DNA from: Jiangella gansuensis DSM 44835
Lineage (GTDB): Bacteria > Actinomycetota > Actinomycetes > Jiangellales > Jiangellaceae
Direction: 5' to 3'
Length of the DNA: 64,000 nt
Assembly: GCF_000515395.1 (NCBI RefSeq)
Contig: NZ_KI911782.1
Location: 907,090-971,089, forward strand
The position numbers and the translations under genes are program-made. Positions within the stretch are counted from its first letter, which is position 1. The number at the start of each line of letters is the position of its first letter. Below, piece after piece: positions 1-8,356 of the stretch. The notes under the pieces were generated by a model, which saw only the letters and a list, made by a program, of their open reading frames with translations, ran no database searches and had not been told where the DNA came from.

Positions 1-144
1 TTGCGCGAGGTTGACGCCGACCAGGCCGGCTCCGTTGATCCCGCCCTTGACTGATGCGAGGTACTTGCGGTGCACCGTGTGCGTGCCGGTCTCGTCACAC
101 CACTTCACCGAGCACGCCGCATTGCGATCCTCGGCCGCGGTCAC
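1..144 (-). CDS. partial hypothetical protein, 3' end outside window
   Basis: The GTG at 144-142 overlaps the TGA of the preceding gene in a GTGA arrangement, so the two are probably translated together. The 48 visible codons read MTAAEDRNAACSVKWCDETG and continue with a basic HRKYL stretch to the window edge with no stop. Two cysteines lie close together (CSVKWC), which could belong to a metal site, but nothing more can be said. I do not recognise the family. The position next to a tRNA gene, reading away from its 3' end, suggests accessory DNA such as an integrative element. Confidence 0.6.
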   Translation of the reverse strand, partial: MTAAEDRNAACSVKWCDETGTHTVHRKYLASVKGGINGAGLVGVNLAQ

Positions 145-692
145 AGCTGACGCTCCTGCTCCGCGACGTACATCTGCCTGACCTCGTCCAGCGAGGAACG
201 CAGCTCGCCCAGCCGGTCGGCCAGCTCCGGGACTCCGGACAGCCTCTCGGCGTGCTCCTCGACCAGCGCGGCCGAGCGTTCCAGCGTCTCGATGTGGACC
301 TCGACCGCGAGTGCGCGGGCGGCGGCACGATCCAGCCTGCCGCGGAACCCGATCACGAGGCCGCCCCAGCGGCGGTAGAGCCGGTCCAGGCGTTCGATGA
401 TCTGCTCGTCGGTCATGCCCGGCAGGTACTCCCGAGCATCGGTGAGGATGGTCGGTGTCCAGCCGGCCCGCTGAACGATGGTGCCGATGCGGTGCAGCTC
501 GTCGGCCAGCTGGTGCGCGTCGATCGCGGTGAGGGCGAAGTGCGCGTAGTCCTCGCTGCCTTCCGGGCGGATCGTCACATCGATGGTCGGGCCCTCCTCG
601 TCATGGAAGGCGACGATCTCGCCGATGTCGGGATGCACGAACGGAGCGCGGGTGATGATCTCTCGCTTCTTCGGCTTCGGTACGGTGACCAT
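141..692 (-). CDS. hypothetical protein, 183 aa
   Basis: The start is an ATG preceded by AGGAGGAG about 6 bases upstream, an unusually strong ribosome binding site for this window. The protein has a mixed N-terminal half (EEGPTIDVTIRPEGS, then ALTAIDAHQLADELHRIG) and a C-terminal half, roughly residues 85-183, that looks like long alpha helices with heptad-like leucines and many Arg and Glu. No catalytic motif, signal peptide or membrane segment is visible. The stop overlaps the start of the next gene, so it is the first visible gene of an operon running off the window. I do not recognise the family. Its location beside a tRNA-Arg gene suggests accessory DNA, but no integrase is in view. Confidence 0.7.
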   Translation of the reverse strand: MVTVPKPKKREIITRAPFVHPDIGEIVAFHDEEGPTIDVTIRPEGSEDYAHFALTAIDAHQLADELHRIGTIVQRAGWTPTILTDAREYLPGMTDEQIIERLDRLYRRWGGLVIGFRGRLDRAAARALAVEVHIETLERSAALVEEHAERLSGVPELADRLGELRSSLDEVRQMYVAEQERQL

Positions 693-728
693 GGGTCTCC
701 TCCTGGCTTGAACAGGGTGGGATCAAGT

Positions 729-760
729 CCCCGGACCGGTGTTCACAGCACCGGCCGGGG
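729..760. terminator. strong hairpin between tRNA-Arg and the 183-aa gene
   Basis: CCCCGG(A)CCGGTG pairs with CACCGGCCGGGG across a 7-base loop, a 12-bp stem with one bulged base. It lies upstream of the gene starting at 692 and has no T-run. It could end transcription from the tRNA side or be a 5' leader structure; the role is inferred. Confidence 0.4.
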
Positions 761-980
761 GCGACTAAGGGATGAGGTCAATCCCGGCTCCAGGAGGGCC
801 ACGCGCCCGGCGCATCAAGACCGCGATACGGCGTGACCCGCAGACGAGGCCAGCGCGCCGATACAGGCGTCGCGACCAGTGCAATCGCCGTGCACTCCGC
901 GTGACCCAGGCATTCGAGCCGAAAGGGAAGTCACGGTCGACGACGGCAACCAGCGGATGAGATTCACGCTGGTCAGAGCG

Positions 981-1053
981 TGCCCCCGGCAGGATTCGAA
1001 CCTGCGACCCTCCGCTTAGGAGGCGGATGCTCTATCCCCTGAGCTACGAGGGC
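981..1053 (-). tRNA. tRNA-Arg (anticodon CCT)
   Basis: The minus strand folds as a 73-nt cloverleaf. The acceptor GCCCTCG pairs with CGGGGGC and includes one G-U pair. The anticodon stem CCGCC/GGCGG-type arms enclose loop CTCCTAA with anticodon CCT, and the T loop is TTCGAAT. The discriminator is A and CCA is not encoded. The 3' end points to the left edge of the window, where unrecognised genes lie, so this is a plausible integration site for the segment at 1-960. Confidence 0.95.
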
Positions 1054-1124
1054 GGGCTGCGCCAGCATACCGGCCCCTGCCGGGCACCGGTCGAGGCGGT
1101 TGATTCAAGTCTAGGCTCGGCGGT

Positions 1125-2102
1125 GTGAGCAATCTCGATGCCCGCCCGGCGGAGACGGCGTGCCGGGCGAGTGAGCAGGATGGACCCACCGCTTACCTTC
1201 TCCAGCCGCGTGACGTGCCGTTGGGCGGGATCCGGGCGATGCGGGTGAGCCGTACGCTGCCGCACCGTGAGGTGCCGACGGTCGGGGCATGGTGCTTCCT
1301 CGATCAGTTCGGGCCGGAGCGCACGGACATGCGGGTGCTGCCGCATCCGCACACCGGGTTGCAGACGGTCACGTGGCCGTTGGCGGGTGAGATCCGGCAC
1401 CGCGACAGTGTGGGCAGCGACGTCGTGGTGCGGCCGGGGCAGCTCAACCTGATGACCAGCGGCCCGGGGATCGCGCATTCGGAGATCTCGTTGGGCGAGG
1501 CGCCGCGCCTGCACGGGTTGCAGCTGTGGGTCGCGCTACCAGCAGACGCGGCGACGAGCACGGCACTGGCGTTCGAGCAGCACACCGAGCTGCCCCGGTA
1601 CACGGCACCCGGCCTCACCGCCACCGTCGTCGTCGGGGAGCTGGGCGAGGCCATGTCGCCGGCGACGACGTACAGCCCGCTGCTGGGTGCCCAGCTGGAC
1701 CTCGACGCGGGCGCGTCCGTGAGCATCCCGCTGCGGCCGGACTTCGAGCACGCGGTCCTGGTGCTCGACGGCCGGGCGGCGGTCGCCGGGCACGAGGACC
1801 TCGCGACCGGCCCGCTGCTGTATCTGGGGACCGGCCGCGACGAGCTCCGGCTCACCGCGGGCAGCGACGCGGACGCCACGCTGTTCCTGCTCGGCGGCGA
1901 GCCGTTCCCCGACGACCTCGTCATGTGGTGGAACTTCGTCGGCCGCAGCCACGAGGACATCGTCGCCGCGCGGGAGGAGTGGGAACGGGCCGGCCAGCAG
2001 CGCTTCGGCACCGTCGCCGGGCACGACGGCGAACGCATCCCGGCCCCGGCCATCCCGCCGCTGCGCCTCACCCCGCGCCGGCGGAAGCCGCCGACCGCGT
2101 GA
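1125..2102 (+). CDS. pirin family protein (bicupin)
   Basis: Cytosolic bicupin of the pirin family, whose members are non-haem metal proteins; some act as quercetin 2,3-dioxygenases and others as regulators. The N-terminal cupin shows the family block at about residues 55-120: GAWCFLDQFGPE, LPHPHTGLQTVTW, then RPGQLNLMTSGPGIAHSEIS. It contains the His/His/His/Glu pattern that binds metal. At 325 aa the length is normal for the longer pirins. A -10 like TAGGCT at 1112-1117 ends 7 bases before the GTG, so the mRNA is probably leaderless, which supports this start. The gene stands alone, convergent with trpS, and ends in a 20-bp perfect hairpin. The substrate cannot be inferred. Confidence 0.88.
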   Translation: MSNLDARPAETACRASEQDGPTAYLLQPRDVPLGGIRAMRVSRTLPHREVPTVGAWCFLDQFGPERTDMRVLPHPHTGLQTVTWPLAGEIRHRDSVGSDVVVRPGQLNLMTSGPGIAHSEISLGEAPRLHGLQLWVALPADAATSTALAFEQHTELPRYTAPGLTATVVVGELGEAMSPATTYSPLLGAQLDLDAGASVSIPLRPDFEHAVLVLDGRAAVAGHEDLATGPLLYLGTGRDELRLTAGSDADATLFLLGGEPFPDDLVMWWNFVGRSHEDIVAAREEWERAGQQRFGTVAGHDGERIPAPAIPPLRLTPRRRKPPTA

Positions 2103-2150
2103 TGGCGGGTGGTCTGGTGGCGCCATAGGCCCACCAGACCACCCGCCATC
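2101..2150. terminator. bidirectional terminator between pirin gene and trpS
   Basis: GATGGCGGGTGGTCTGGTGG at 2101-2120 is perfectly complemented by 2131-2150, leaving a 10-base loop. The left arm overlaps the last two bases of the pirin stop codon. The hairpin sits between convergent genes and has no T-tract, as is common in high-GC actinomycetes. Confidence 0.8.
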
Positions 2151-2174
2151 GCCAGCGGGCAGCCCGACCACCCT

Positions 2175-3227
2175 TCAATACGTCATCCCCAGCGCCGCCT
2201 GCACCTCGTCCAACGTGCTCGTGGCCACCTCCGTCGCCCGGCGGGCACCTGCCGCCAGCAGCGACTCCACCAGCCCCGGTTCCGCGGCCAGCTCCGCCCG
2301 GCGAGCCCGTACCGGCCGCAGTTCCTCGTTGACGGCCTCGGTGACCAGCGCCTTCAGCGCCGCGGAGCCGCGCCCGCCCACCGACGCCGCGACGTCAGAC
2401 GGGTCCGAGTCGAGACACAGTGAAGCCAGCAGCACCAGCGACGACACACCGGGCCGCTCGACGGGGTCGTACGTCACCGTGCGCTGCGCATCGGTGACCG
2501 CCCGCTTGATCAGCCGCGCGGTCTCGTCCGGGGTGGCCTTCAGCGCGATCGCGTTGCCGCGGCTCTTGCTCATCTTGTGCCCGTCGACGCCCAGCAGCCG
2601 AGGAGCCGGCGAGAGCAGCGCCTGTGGCTCGCCGAACACGACCCGCCCGCCGGCGTACCGTTCGTTGAACCTGCGCGCGATCAGCCGGGTCTGCTCGACA
2701 TGCGGCAGCTGGTCGTCGCCGACGGGGACCAGGTTGCCGTGGCAGAACAGGATGTCCGCGGCCTGGTGCACCGGGTAGGTGAGCAGCAGCCCGCTGATCG
2801 CCGCGATCCCGGCCGACGCCGCCTCGTCCTTCACCGTCGGATTGCGCTGCAGCTCCGCCACCGTCGTCAGCGACAGGAACGGCAACAGCAGCTGGTTCAG
2901 GGCCGGCACCGCGCTGTGGGCGAAGATCGTCGTCCGCTCCGGGTCGACCCCGGCGGCCAGGTTGTCCAGCACTACCTCGCGCACGTTCGCGGCGATCTCA
3001 CCGGGCGAGAGCCGGTCGGTGATGACCTGGTAGTCGGCGACGACGAGGTACGTCTCGACGCCCTGCCGCTGCAGCCGCGCCCGGTTGACCAGCGTGCCGA
3101 AGTAGTGCCCGAGGTGCAGCGGGCCGGTAGGCCGGTCACCGGTGAGGACCCGGTAGCGCGACGGGTTCGCCGGCACATCGGCCGGGTCGGCCAGCAGCGG
3201 GGTGTCGAGGACGGTGGTGATGGTCAC
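2175..3227 (-). CDS. trpS: tryptophan--tRNA ligase
   Basis: Class I aminoacyl-tRNA synthetase that charges tRNA-Trp. The HIGH-type signature is GPLHLGHY near residue 40 and the KMSKS loop is KMSKSRGN near residue 217. The 350-aa length matches bacterial TrpS. The GTG start has GGAGAG 4 bases upstream. The 130 bases before it hold a 12-codon leader peptide with two adjacent Trp codons and GC-rich hairpins that can refold, so expression is probably attenuated when charged tRNA-Trp is plentiful. It lies 146 bases downstream of a same-strand membrane-protein gene, and the leader promoter overlaps that gene's end. It converges with the pirin gene. Confidence 0.97.
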   Translation of the reverse strand: MTITTVLDTPLLADPADVPANPSRYRVLTGDRPTGPLHLGHYFGTLVNRARLQRQGVETYLVVADYQVITDRLSPGEIAANVREVVLDNLAAGVDPERTTIFAHSAVPALNQLLLPFLSLTTVAELQRNPTVKDEAASAGIAAISGLLLTYPVHQAADILFCHGNLVPVGDDQLPHVEQTRLIARRFNERYAGGRVVFGEPQALLSPAPRLLGVDGHKMSKSRGNAIALKATPDETARLIKRAVTDAQRTVTYDPVERPGVSSLVLLASLCLDSDPSDVAASVGGRGSAALKALVTEAVNEELRPVRARRAELAAEPGLVESLLAAGARRATEVATSTLDEVQAALGMTY

Positions 3228-3237
3228 GATGCTCTCC

Positions 3238-3370
3238 GATCGGTGGGCGGGCCACCGCGAGAGCTGTCACCGATCCGGCCGCCGTCGCGGCGGCCGGGGG
3301 ACATGCTGAGGTGGGCCGCCTACGAAGGCAGCCACCACGCCAGCACGGAAAAGGTCACCCGCTGAGCATA
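3238..3370 (-). promoter_or_regulatory. tryptophan attenuator of trpS
   Basis: Reading the minus strand, a -10 like TATGCT (3370-3365) lies 6 bases before the leader-peptide GTG at 3358. Segment 1, GGTGGCTGCC (3336-3327), covers the Trp codons and can pair with segment 2, GGCGGCCCACC (3320-3310). The GGCGGCC of segment 2 can instead pair with segment 3, GGCCGCC (3295-3289). Segment 3 is the 5' arm of a perfect 9-bp hairpin, CCGGCCGCC/GGCGGCCGG (3297-3275), which would be the terminator. This is the 1:2, 2:3, 3:4 layout of a classical attenuator. A further stem, GATCGGTG/CACCGATC (3275-3238), sits beside the trpS ribosome binding site. The pairing is seen; the regulatory outcome is inferred. 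Confidence 0.75.
3320..3358 (-). CDS. trpS leader peptide (12 aa, tandem Trp)
   Basis: GTG starts a 12-codon reading frame, MTFSVLAWWLPS, ending in TAG at 3322-3320. Tryptophan is rare in this GC-rich coding DNA, so two consecutive TGG codons in a 12-residue frame directly upstream of trpS are very unlikely by chance. The start lies 6 bases after a -10 like TATGCT, so it would be translated leaderless, as many actinobacterial leader peptides are. A ribosome stalled on the Trp codons would cover segment 1 of the attenuator. The peptide itself need have no function. Confidence 0.75.
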   Translation of the reverse strand: MTFSVLAWWLPS

Positions 3371-3373
3371 CCG

Positions 3374-3916
3374 TCAGCTGATCGGAGCGCAGGTGACCCC
3401 GAGATCCGTGATCCCGGCGACGAACGACGTGGTCAGCTGCGCGGCCTCGGTGAGCTGGTCCGCGGACGGCTGCTCGGCACTGTCGTTCAACGCGGCCCAG
3501 GCGTCGTCGGCCTGCTCACCGACGGCGACGGCGGCGGCCGCGCGCTCCTGTTCGACCTCGTCGACCGGCAGCGGAACCGCGCGGACGTCGCGGACCAGCA
3601 CATGCACGCCGTCGGCGACGGGGGTGAGGTTCGCGGGGTCGAGCCTGACCTGCGGGTCCTCGGCCATCACCGGGTGTTCGGCGGCGACGGTGGTGCACAC
3701 GTCGGTGGCACCGGCGGCCCAGTCGGCCACCGTGCCCGCGGGCGGCGGGAGTCCAGCATCGGCGGACTCGTCCGAGCCGTTGTCGGACGCGACGAGGTAG
3801 ACCCCGAGGATGGCGGCCACCAGCAGGAACACCGCCGTGGCGGCGAGCGTCAGGCCAGTACGCCGCTGCGGTGCACGATGGGTGACAGCCGAGGGAACGT
3901 CCTCGAGCAGTTTCAC
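3374..3916 (-). CDS. single-pass membrane protein, function unknown
   Basis: 180 aa. An N-terminal basic segment of about 22 residues is followed by one hydrophobic helix (LTLAATAVFLLVAAILGVYLVA) with no cleavage site, so the remaining roughly 135 residues are probably outside the cell. The outer part has two cysteines (DVCTTVA and VTCAPI) that could form a disulfide, and it is acidic. I do not recognise the family. It is divergent from the large helicase gene at 4131 and lies upstream of trpS on the same strand, though trpS appears to have its own promoter. Confidence 0.75.
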   Translation of the reverse strand: MKLLEDVPSAVTHRAPQRRTGLTLAATAVFLLVAAILGVYLVASDNGSDESADAGLPPPAGTVADWAAGATDVCTTVAAEHPVMAEDPQVRLDPANLTPVADGVHVLVRDVRAVPLPVDEVEQERAAAAVAVGEQADDAWAALNDSAEQPSADQLTEAAQLTTSFVAGITDLGVTCAPIS

Positions 3917-4130
3917 GACAACTCCTCCGAGCCGGGTCTCGCCTCCAGCGGCCAGGCCGCCGGATCCTTACACCCCCCGTGGACCGGCGCCACTCTAGGC
4001 CATTCCACCGACGACCGGGGAGCGCACCCGGCCAGCACACCGCGATACCCGCGCATCCGACCACCCAAACCTCCACGACCCGCGGCTTGCCTCCACAAAT
4101 GCGCGCGATCGGCGAACTAACCTCCGGAGT

Positions 4131-7100
4131 GTGAGGCAACCGGAGGTCACCGCCGGCCCGGTCCCGACGCGCGCGGAGCTCGTCACCGAGGCCGTCGAAC
4201 AATGGAGCAGCGACCTGGCCGCCCTGGGCGGACGGGACCCGTTGCTGACGTACCGAGACCTCAAGGTGGGCACCCTCGATCTCGCCGCCGCCGAGCCGGA
4301 GGCCCGCCGGCTGTTGCTGGAGGGCCAGCCCGTCCTGGTCTCCAAGCTGTTCCCGTACGAACCGCTGCGCACGTCCGCGCTGCGGTCGGTACGGGCCATC
4401 CGCGACAAGGCGCGGGAGCTGGCGGAGGAGCGCGGCCTGGCCACGTGCCATCTCGCCGTCGGCATCGCCACCTGGGCCAACCCGTTCGCGGCCCGCCGCC
4501 CGACCGCCCCGGTGATGCTGCGCTCGGCGACGGTGGAGGCGCGCGACCCGGCCGAGACCGACTTCTCCATCACCATCGCCGACGACCCGTTCGTCAACCC
4601 GGTGCTGCTGCATGCGCTGGACGCCCAGCTCGGGCTGCGTTTCGCCACCGATGACCTACGTGATCCCGCCGGCCGGCTGCGATACGCGACCGTGGTCGAG
4701 CGGCTGCGGGAGTTCGCGCCGCCACACGTCGTCGACGGCTTCGCCATCGCGCACCGGGCGGTCCTGGCGACGTTCACCACCGCGCCGCTGAGCCTGGCCC
4801 GCGACCTCGCCGCTCTCGGTGTCGACCTGCAACAGCACGACGTGGTCGCCGCGCTGGCCGGCGATAGCCCGGCACTGTCCGCCGTGGCGCGCTCCGGCGT
4901 TCCGGCCGACCTGCGGTTCCGGGCCTTCGACACCGACACCGAGCAGGACGAGGTGGTGGCGGCCGCCGCCGGCGGCGGCCACCTGCGGGTCGTCGCCGCA
5001 CCGGGAACCGGGCGCACGCAGTCCCTCGCGGCCATGGTGGCGGAGCTGTCCGGGCGCGGCCAGCGCGTCCTCGTCGTCGGCGAGAAGCGGGCCGCGTTGG
5101 ACGACCTCGTCACCCGACTGCAAACCGCCGGCCTCGGCGACCTCGTCCTTGACGTCGGCCGGACCCGCCCGGCCGACGCGGTACGCCAGATCACCGACGC
5201 CGCGCGGCGGCTCGTCCGGAGCCGCCCGGGAGAGTTCGAGCACCCGACGCCCGGGACGGCCGCCCAGCTCGCCGCTGAACTCGACGCCTACCGTGACGCC
5301 ATCCACAAGGTCCGCCAGCCGTGGGGCTCCACCGCGCACGAGGCAATGGTCCTGGTGGCGACCGCGCAGGAGCACGCCCGGACGTCCGCGCGAGTCGACC
5401 CGGACGTGCTGGCACGAGCCGGCAGCACCGCGCACGTGCGGGTCCAGCTGCGCGACTTCGCCAACATCGAGGGTCTGACGCTGACCGAGAGCGGCTCCCC
5501 GTGGTTCGGGTCCGACGTGCCGTCCATCCGCGCCGCCGACAGCCTGCTGGCCACCGTCACCGAGCTGCGCGAGCGGTCCCTGCCCGCGCTGCGCGACGCC
5601 GCCACGCGCGCCGCCGTCGAGGTCGGACTGGCCGGGCCGAACACCGTCGCCGAATGCCTCGAGACCGTCGACCTGCTGGCCGCGGTGAGCCGCACGGTCG
5701 AGCAGTACGGCGCGCAGATCTGGGACGAACCGATCGGCGACCTCGCCGTGGCCAGCGGCGACCGCGCCTACCGGGCGCAGCACGGCGACACCGTCGGCTT
5801 CCTGGCCCGCCGCAAGCTGCGTCGCCGGCTCGGCGAACTGACCGGCGCCACCGGGCGGCAGCACCGGCAGCGGCTGCACGACGGCCTGCTCGCCGCCCAG
5901 CAGCAGCTCGCCACCTGGCGCGACCGGTCCCGCGACGGGAAGTCGCCACGCACCGGCCCGCACCTGCCCGACGCGATCGCCGCGGCCAAGGTCGTCCGCC
6001 ACGACCTCGCCGTCCTGGCGGCCGGCAACCCGCGGACCGCGGACCTCGAGACCCTGTCCTTCGCCGACGTCGCGAAGCGGCTGAACGAGCTCATCGCCGA
6101 CAGCGGCCACCTGCGCGACCTGCCGCGGCTGTACGAGCTGCAGGCCGAGCTGTCCGCCGCCGGCCTGGACGACCTCCTCGCCGAGCTGCGCCGCCGCAAC
6201 ATGAGCGCCGACCAGGTCGAGGCCGTCTTCGACTTCGCTTGGTACTCGTCGCTGCTGGACCTGTGGCGCTCCACCGACCCGGCACTCGGCCGGTTCGACC
6301 GGTTCGCGCACGAACGCCGGCTGGAAGAGTTCCGCGCTGCGGACCTGCTCGAGGTGCGGGCCGCCGCGGGCCGGGTGTTGGAGGCCCGCCGCGAACGCTT
6401 CGCCGCCGTCGCCGAAGACCACGAGGGCCAGACCGCCGTCCTGACCGAGTCACCCGACGGCGCACTGCCGGACACGCCGCTGGAGCTGGTCGAGGAGGCG
6501 CCGGACCTGGTGCTCGCCGCCGTCCCGTGCTGGGTGGCCTCGCCGCTGACGGTCGCCGAGATGCTGCCGCCTCGCCGCCTGTTCGACGTGGTCGTGGTCG
6601 AGGACGCCGGCCGGCTGGCTGTCGCCGAGGCGATACCCGCCCTCGCCCGCGGCGCGCGGGTGGTGCTGTTCGACGACGACGAGGTCGCCCGGCCCGCGTT
6701 CACGACGGCCGTCGAGCCGGCACCGGACCCGGACGAGCACGAAGGGCCCTGGGGTCACGAGCCGCCGGCGTCGGTGGCCGACCTGCTCAAGGACGCGCTG
6801 CCCGAGCGGGTGCTCACCGGCATGCACCGCGTCCGCGACGACCGGCTGGTCCGGTTCGCCGCCCGCAGCACACACGCCGGCCGCCTGACCACCGTTCCCG
6901 GTGTCGGCGGCGCCGACCGCGTCACCATGGTGCTCGTCGACGCCGAACCGGTCGCCGACGACCCCGTCGACAGTTCGACCGCCGAGGTGGGACGGGTCGT
7001 CGAGCTGATCCTGGACCACGTCCGCACCCGCCCGCACGAGAGCCTGGGCGTCGTGACACTCGGCCCGCGGCACGCCGAACGGCTCGACACCGCCCTGCGG

Positions 7101-8237
7101 CACGCGCTGATCCGGGCCCCCGAAGTGGCGCCCTACCTGCGCGGCGACCGCGACGAGCCGTTCTTCATCAAGGACGTCGAGCGCGTCGCCGGCGACGTCC
7201 GCGACGCCATCATCCTCACCCTCGGGTACGGGCGATCCGTCGACGGCCGCATCCTCTACCGGTTCGGTGCGCTGGGCCGGCCCGGCGGCGAACGTCGGCT
7301 GGCCGCCGCCACCATGTGCTCCCGCGAGCGCCTGACCGTGGTGGGTACCTTCGGCGCCGACGACCTCAGCCCGCGCCGGTTGACGACGCCCGGGTCGCAG
7401 GCACTCGGCCGGTTCCTCTCCTACGCCCAGCACGGCGCGTCCCCCGACTGGGTCGAGGGCGGCGACAAAGCACCGGACAGCTCCGGAGTGCTGGCCGAAG
7501 TTGTCGCCGAACGGTTGCGCGAAGCCGGCGTCGCCGCCCCCGTCATCGTCGGATACGGCGGGCCGGGCGGTGCCGCCGTCGCCGTCGGGCACCCGACCCG
7601 CGTCGACCGGTACGTCCTGGCTGTCGAGACCGACGGCGAGACGTATGCGGCCCGGCACAGCGCCCGCGAACGCGAACGGCTCCGGCAGCACCACCTCAGC
7701 CGGCTCGGGTGGAGCGTGCACCGGGTGTGGTCCGCCGCGTGGGCCGCCGACCCCGAAGCCGAGACCGAGCGGCTGGTAGCGGCCTACGAGCAGGCGATCG
7801 CCGACGCCGACGCGTACGACTGGGCAGTGGCCGCGGCCGAAGCCGATGTCGTCGCCGGGATGCCCGAGGACGAGGCGGCGGCTGCCCCCTCGTCCTCGGA
7901 GCCGGCGCCGGAGGGGGCGCCGGAGGCCCCACTGGAACAGGGAGACGGGCCGGACACCGCAGCCGGCACCGACGCTGCCGCGGCGGACGCCGAGGAACCG
8001 CCGCAGCGGCAGGGCGCCCGCCCGCTCGTCGTCAGCGGCCGGCCGGTCAGCGACTACACCGGACGCGAGCTCGCGGCCGTCGCCCGCTGGGTGGAGTCCG
8101 ACGGCGTCGGGCGCCGGGTGGACGACGTGATCGGCCTGCTCGCCGACGGCCTCGGCCTCGATGCCTCGCATGGACGCACCTACGACGTGCTCCGGCACGC
8201 GGTGCGGGTGGCCCGGGCCGGATCGCCGGCTGCCTGA
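4131..8237 (+). CDS. large SF1-like ATPase/helicase with C-terminal REase-like domain
   Basis: 1368 aa. The P-loop region at residues 285-300 reads APGTGRTQS, with Arg295 where the Walker A lysine is expected. The Walker B-like VVVVEDAGRL at about 818-829 has ED in place of DE. This recalls DUF4011-type superfamily I helicases. Residues about 1120-1215 match a Vsr/DUF559-like (MTES_1575-type) nuclease fold: VETDG, an RERERLRQ helix, then LGWSVHRVWS followed by W. Residues 1225-1280 are a low-complexity Ala/Glu/Pro linker before a small helical tail. The GTG follows TAACCT by 7 bases, so translation is probably leaderless. A CBS protein and a small acidic protein follow on the same strand. A DNA repair or defence role is inferred; the substitutions may mean a non-canonical or inactive ATPase. 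Confidence 0.8.
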   Translation: MRQPEVTAGPVPTRAELVTEAVEQWSSDLAALGGRDPLLTYRDLKVGTLDLAAAEPEARRLLLEGQPVLVSKLFPYEPLRTSALRSVRAIRDKARELAEERGLATCHLAVGIATWANPFAARRPTAPVMLRSATVEARDPAETDFSITIADDPFVNPVLLHALDAQLGLRFATDDLRDPAGRLRYATVVERLREFAPPHVVDGFAIAHRAVLATFTTAPLSLARDLAALGVDLQQHDVVAALAGDSPALSAVARSGVPADLRFRAFDTDTEQDEVVAAAAGGGHLRVVAAPGTGRTQSLAAMVAELSGRGQRVLVVGEKRAALDDLVTRLQTAGLGDLVLDVGRTRPADAVRQITDAARRLVRSRPGEFEHPTPGTAAQLAAELDAYRDAIHKVRQPWGSTAHEAMVLVATAQEHARTSARVDPDVLARAGSTAHVRVQLRDFANIEGLTLTESGSPWFGSDVPSIRAADSLLATVTELRERSLPALRDAATRAAVEVGLAGPNTVAECLETVDLLAAVSRTVEQYGAQIWDEPIGDLAVASGDRAYRAQHGDTVGFLARRKLRRRLGELTGATGRQHRQRLHDGLLAAQQQLATWRDRSRDGKSPRTGPHLPDAIAAAKVVRHDLAVLAAGNPRTADLETLSFADVAKRLNELIADSGHLRDLPRLYELQAELSAAGLDDLLAELRRRNMSADQVEAVFDFAWYSSLLDLWRSTDPALGRFDRFAHERRLEEFRAADLLEVRAAAGRVLEARRERFAAVAEDHEGQTAVLTESPDGALPDTPLELVEEAPDLVLAAVPCWVASPLTVAEMLPPRRLFDVVVVEDAGRLAVAEAIPALARGARVVLFDDDEVARPAFTTAVEPAPDPDEHEGPWGHEPPASVADLLKDALPERVLTGMHRVRDDRLVRFAARSTHAGRLTTVPGVGGADRVTMVLVDAEPVADDPVDSSTAEVGRVVELILDHVRTRPHESLGVVTLGPRHAERLDTALRHALIRAPEVAPYLRGDRDEPFFIKDVERVAGDVRDAIILTLGYGRSVDGRILYRFGALGRPGGERRLAAATMCSRERLTVVGTFGADDLSPRRLTTPGSQALGRFLSYAQHGASPDWVEGGDKAPDSSGVLAEVVAERLREAGVAAPVIVGYGGPGGAAVAVGHPTRVDRYVLAVETDGETYAARHSARERERLRQHHLSRLGWSVHRVWSAAWAADPEAETERLVAAYEQAIADADAYDWAVAAAEADVVAGMPEDEAAAAPSSSEPAPEGAPEAPLEQGDGPDTAAGTDAAAADAEEPPQRQGARPLVVSGRPVSDYTGRELAAVARWVESDGVGRRVDDVIGLLADGLGLDASHGRTYDVLRHAVRVARAGSPAA

Positions 8238-8356
8238 GGGCGGGCGCGCGGGATGCGTGAGGGCGGCCGGGTTGGGTGAACCCGTGCCGGTAATGCCCCA
8301 GCGTGTTCTACGCTGGTGATCATCCAGTGGGTGTCGTTCAGGGGGAGCGGATCGCC

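Noticed and set aside
3228-3373. T-box riboswitch upstream of trpS
   Set aside because: No T-box sequence or specifier loop is seen; the tandem-Trp leader frame and the 1:2/2:3/3:4 pairing explain the region better.
4656-6422. Long minus-strand open frame of 588 codons opposite the large helicase gene
   Set aside because: Shadow of the plus-strand gene: its composition is dominated by Gly, Arg, Ala and Val with no motifs, and the plus strand carries recognisable domains.
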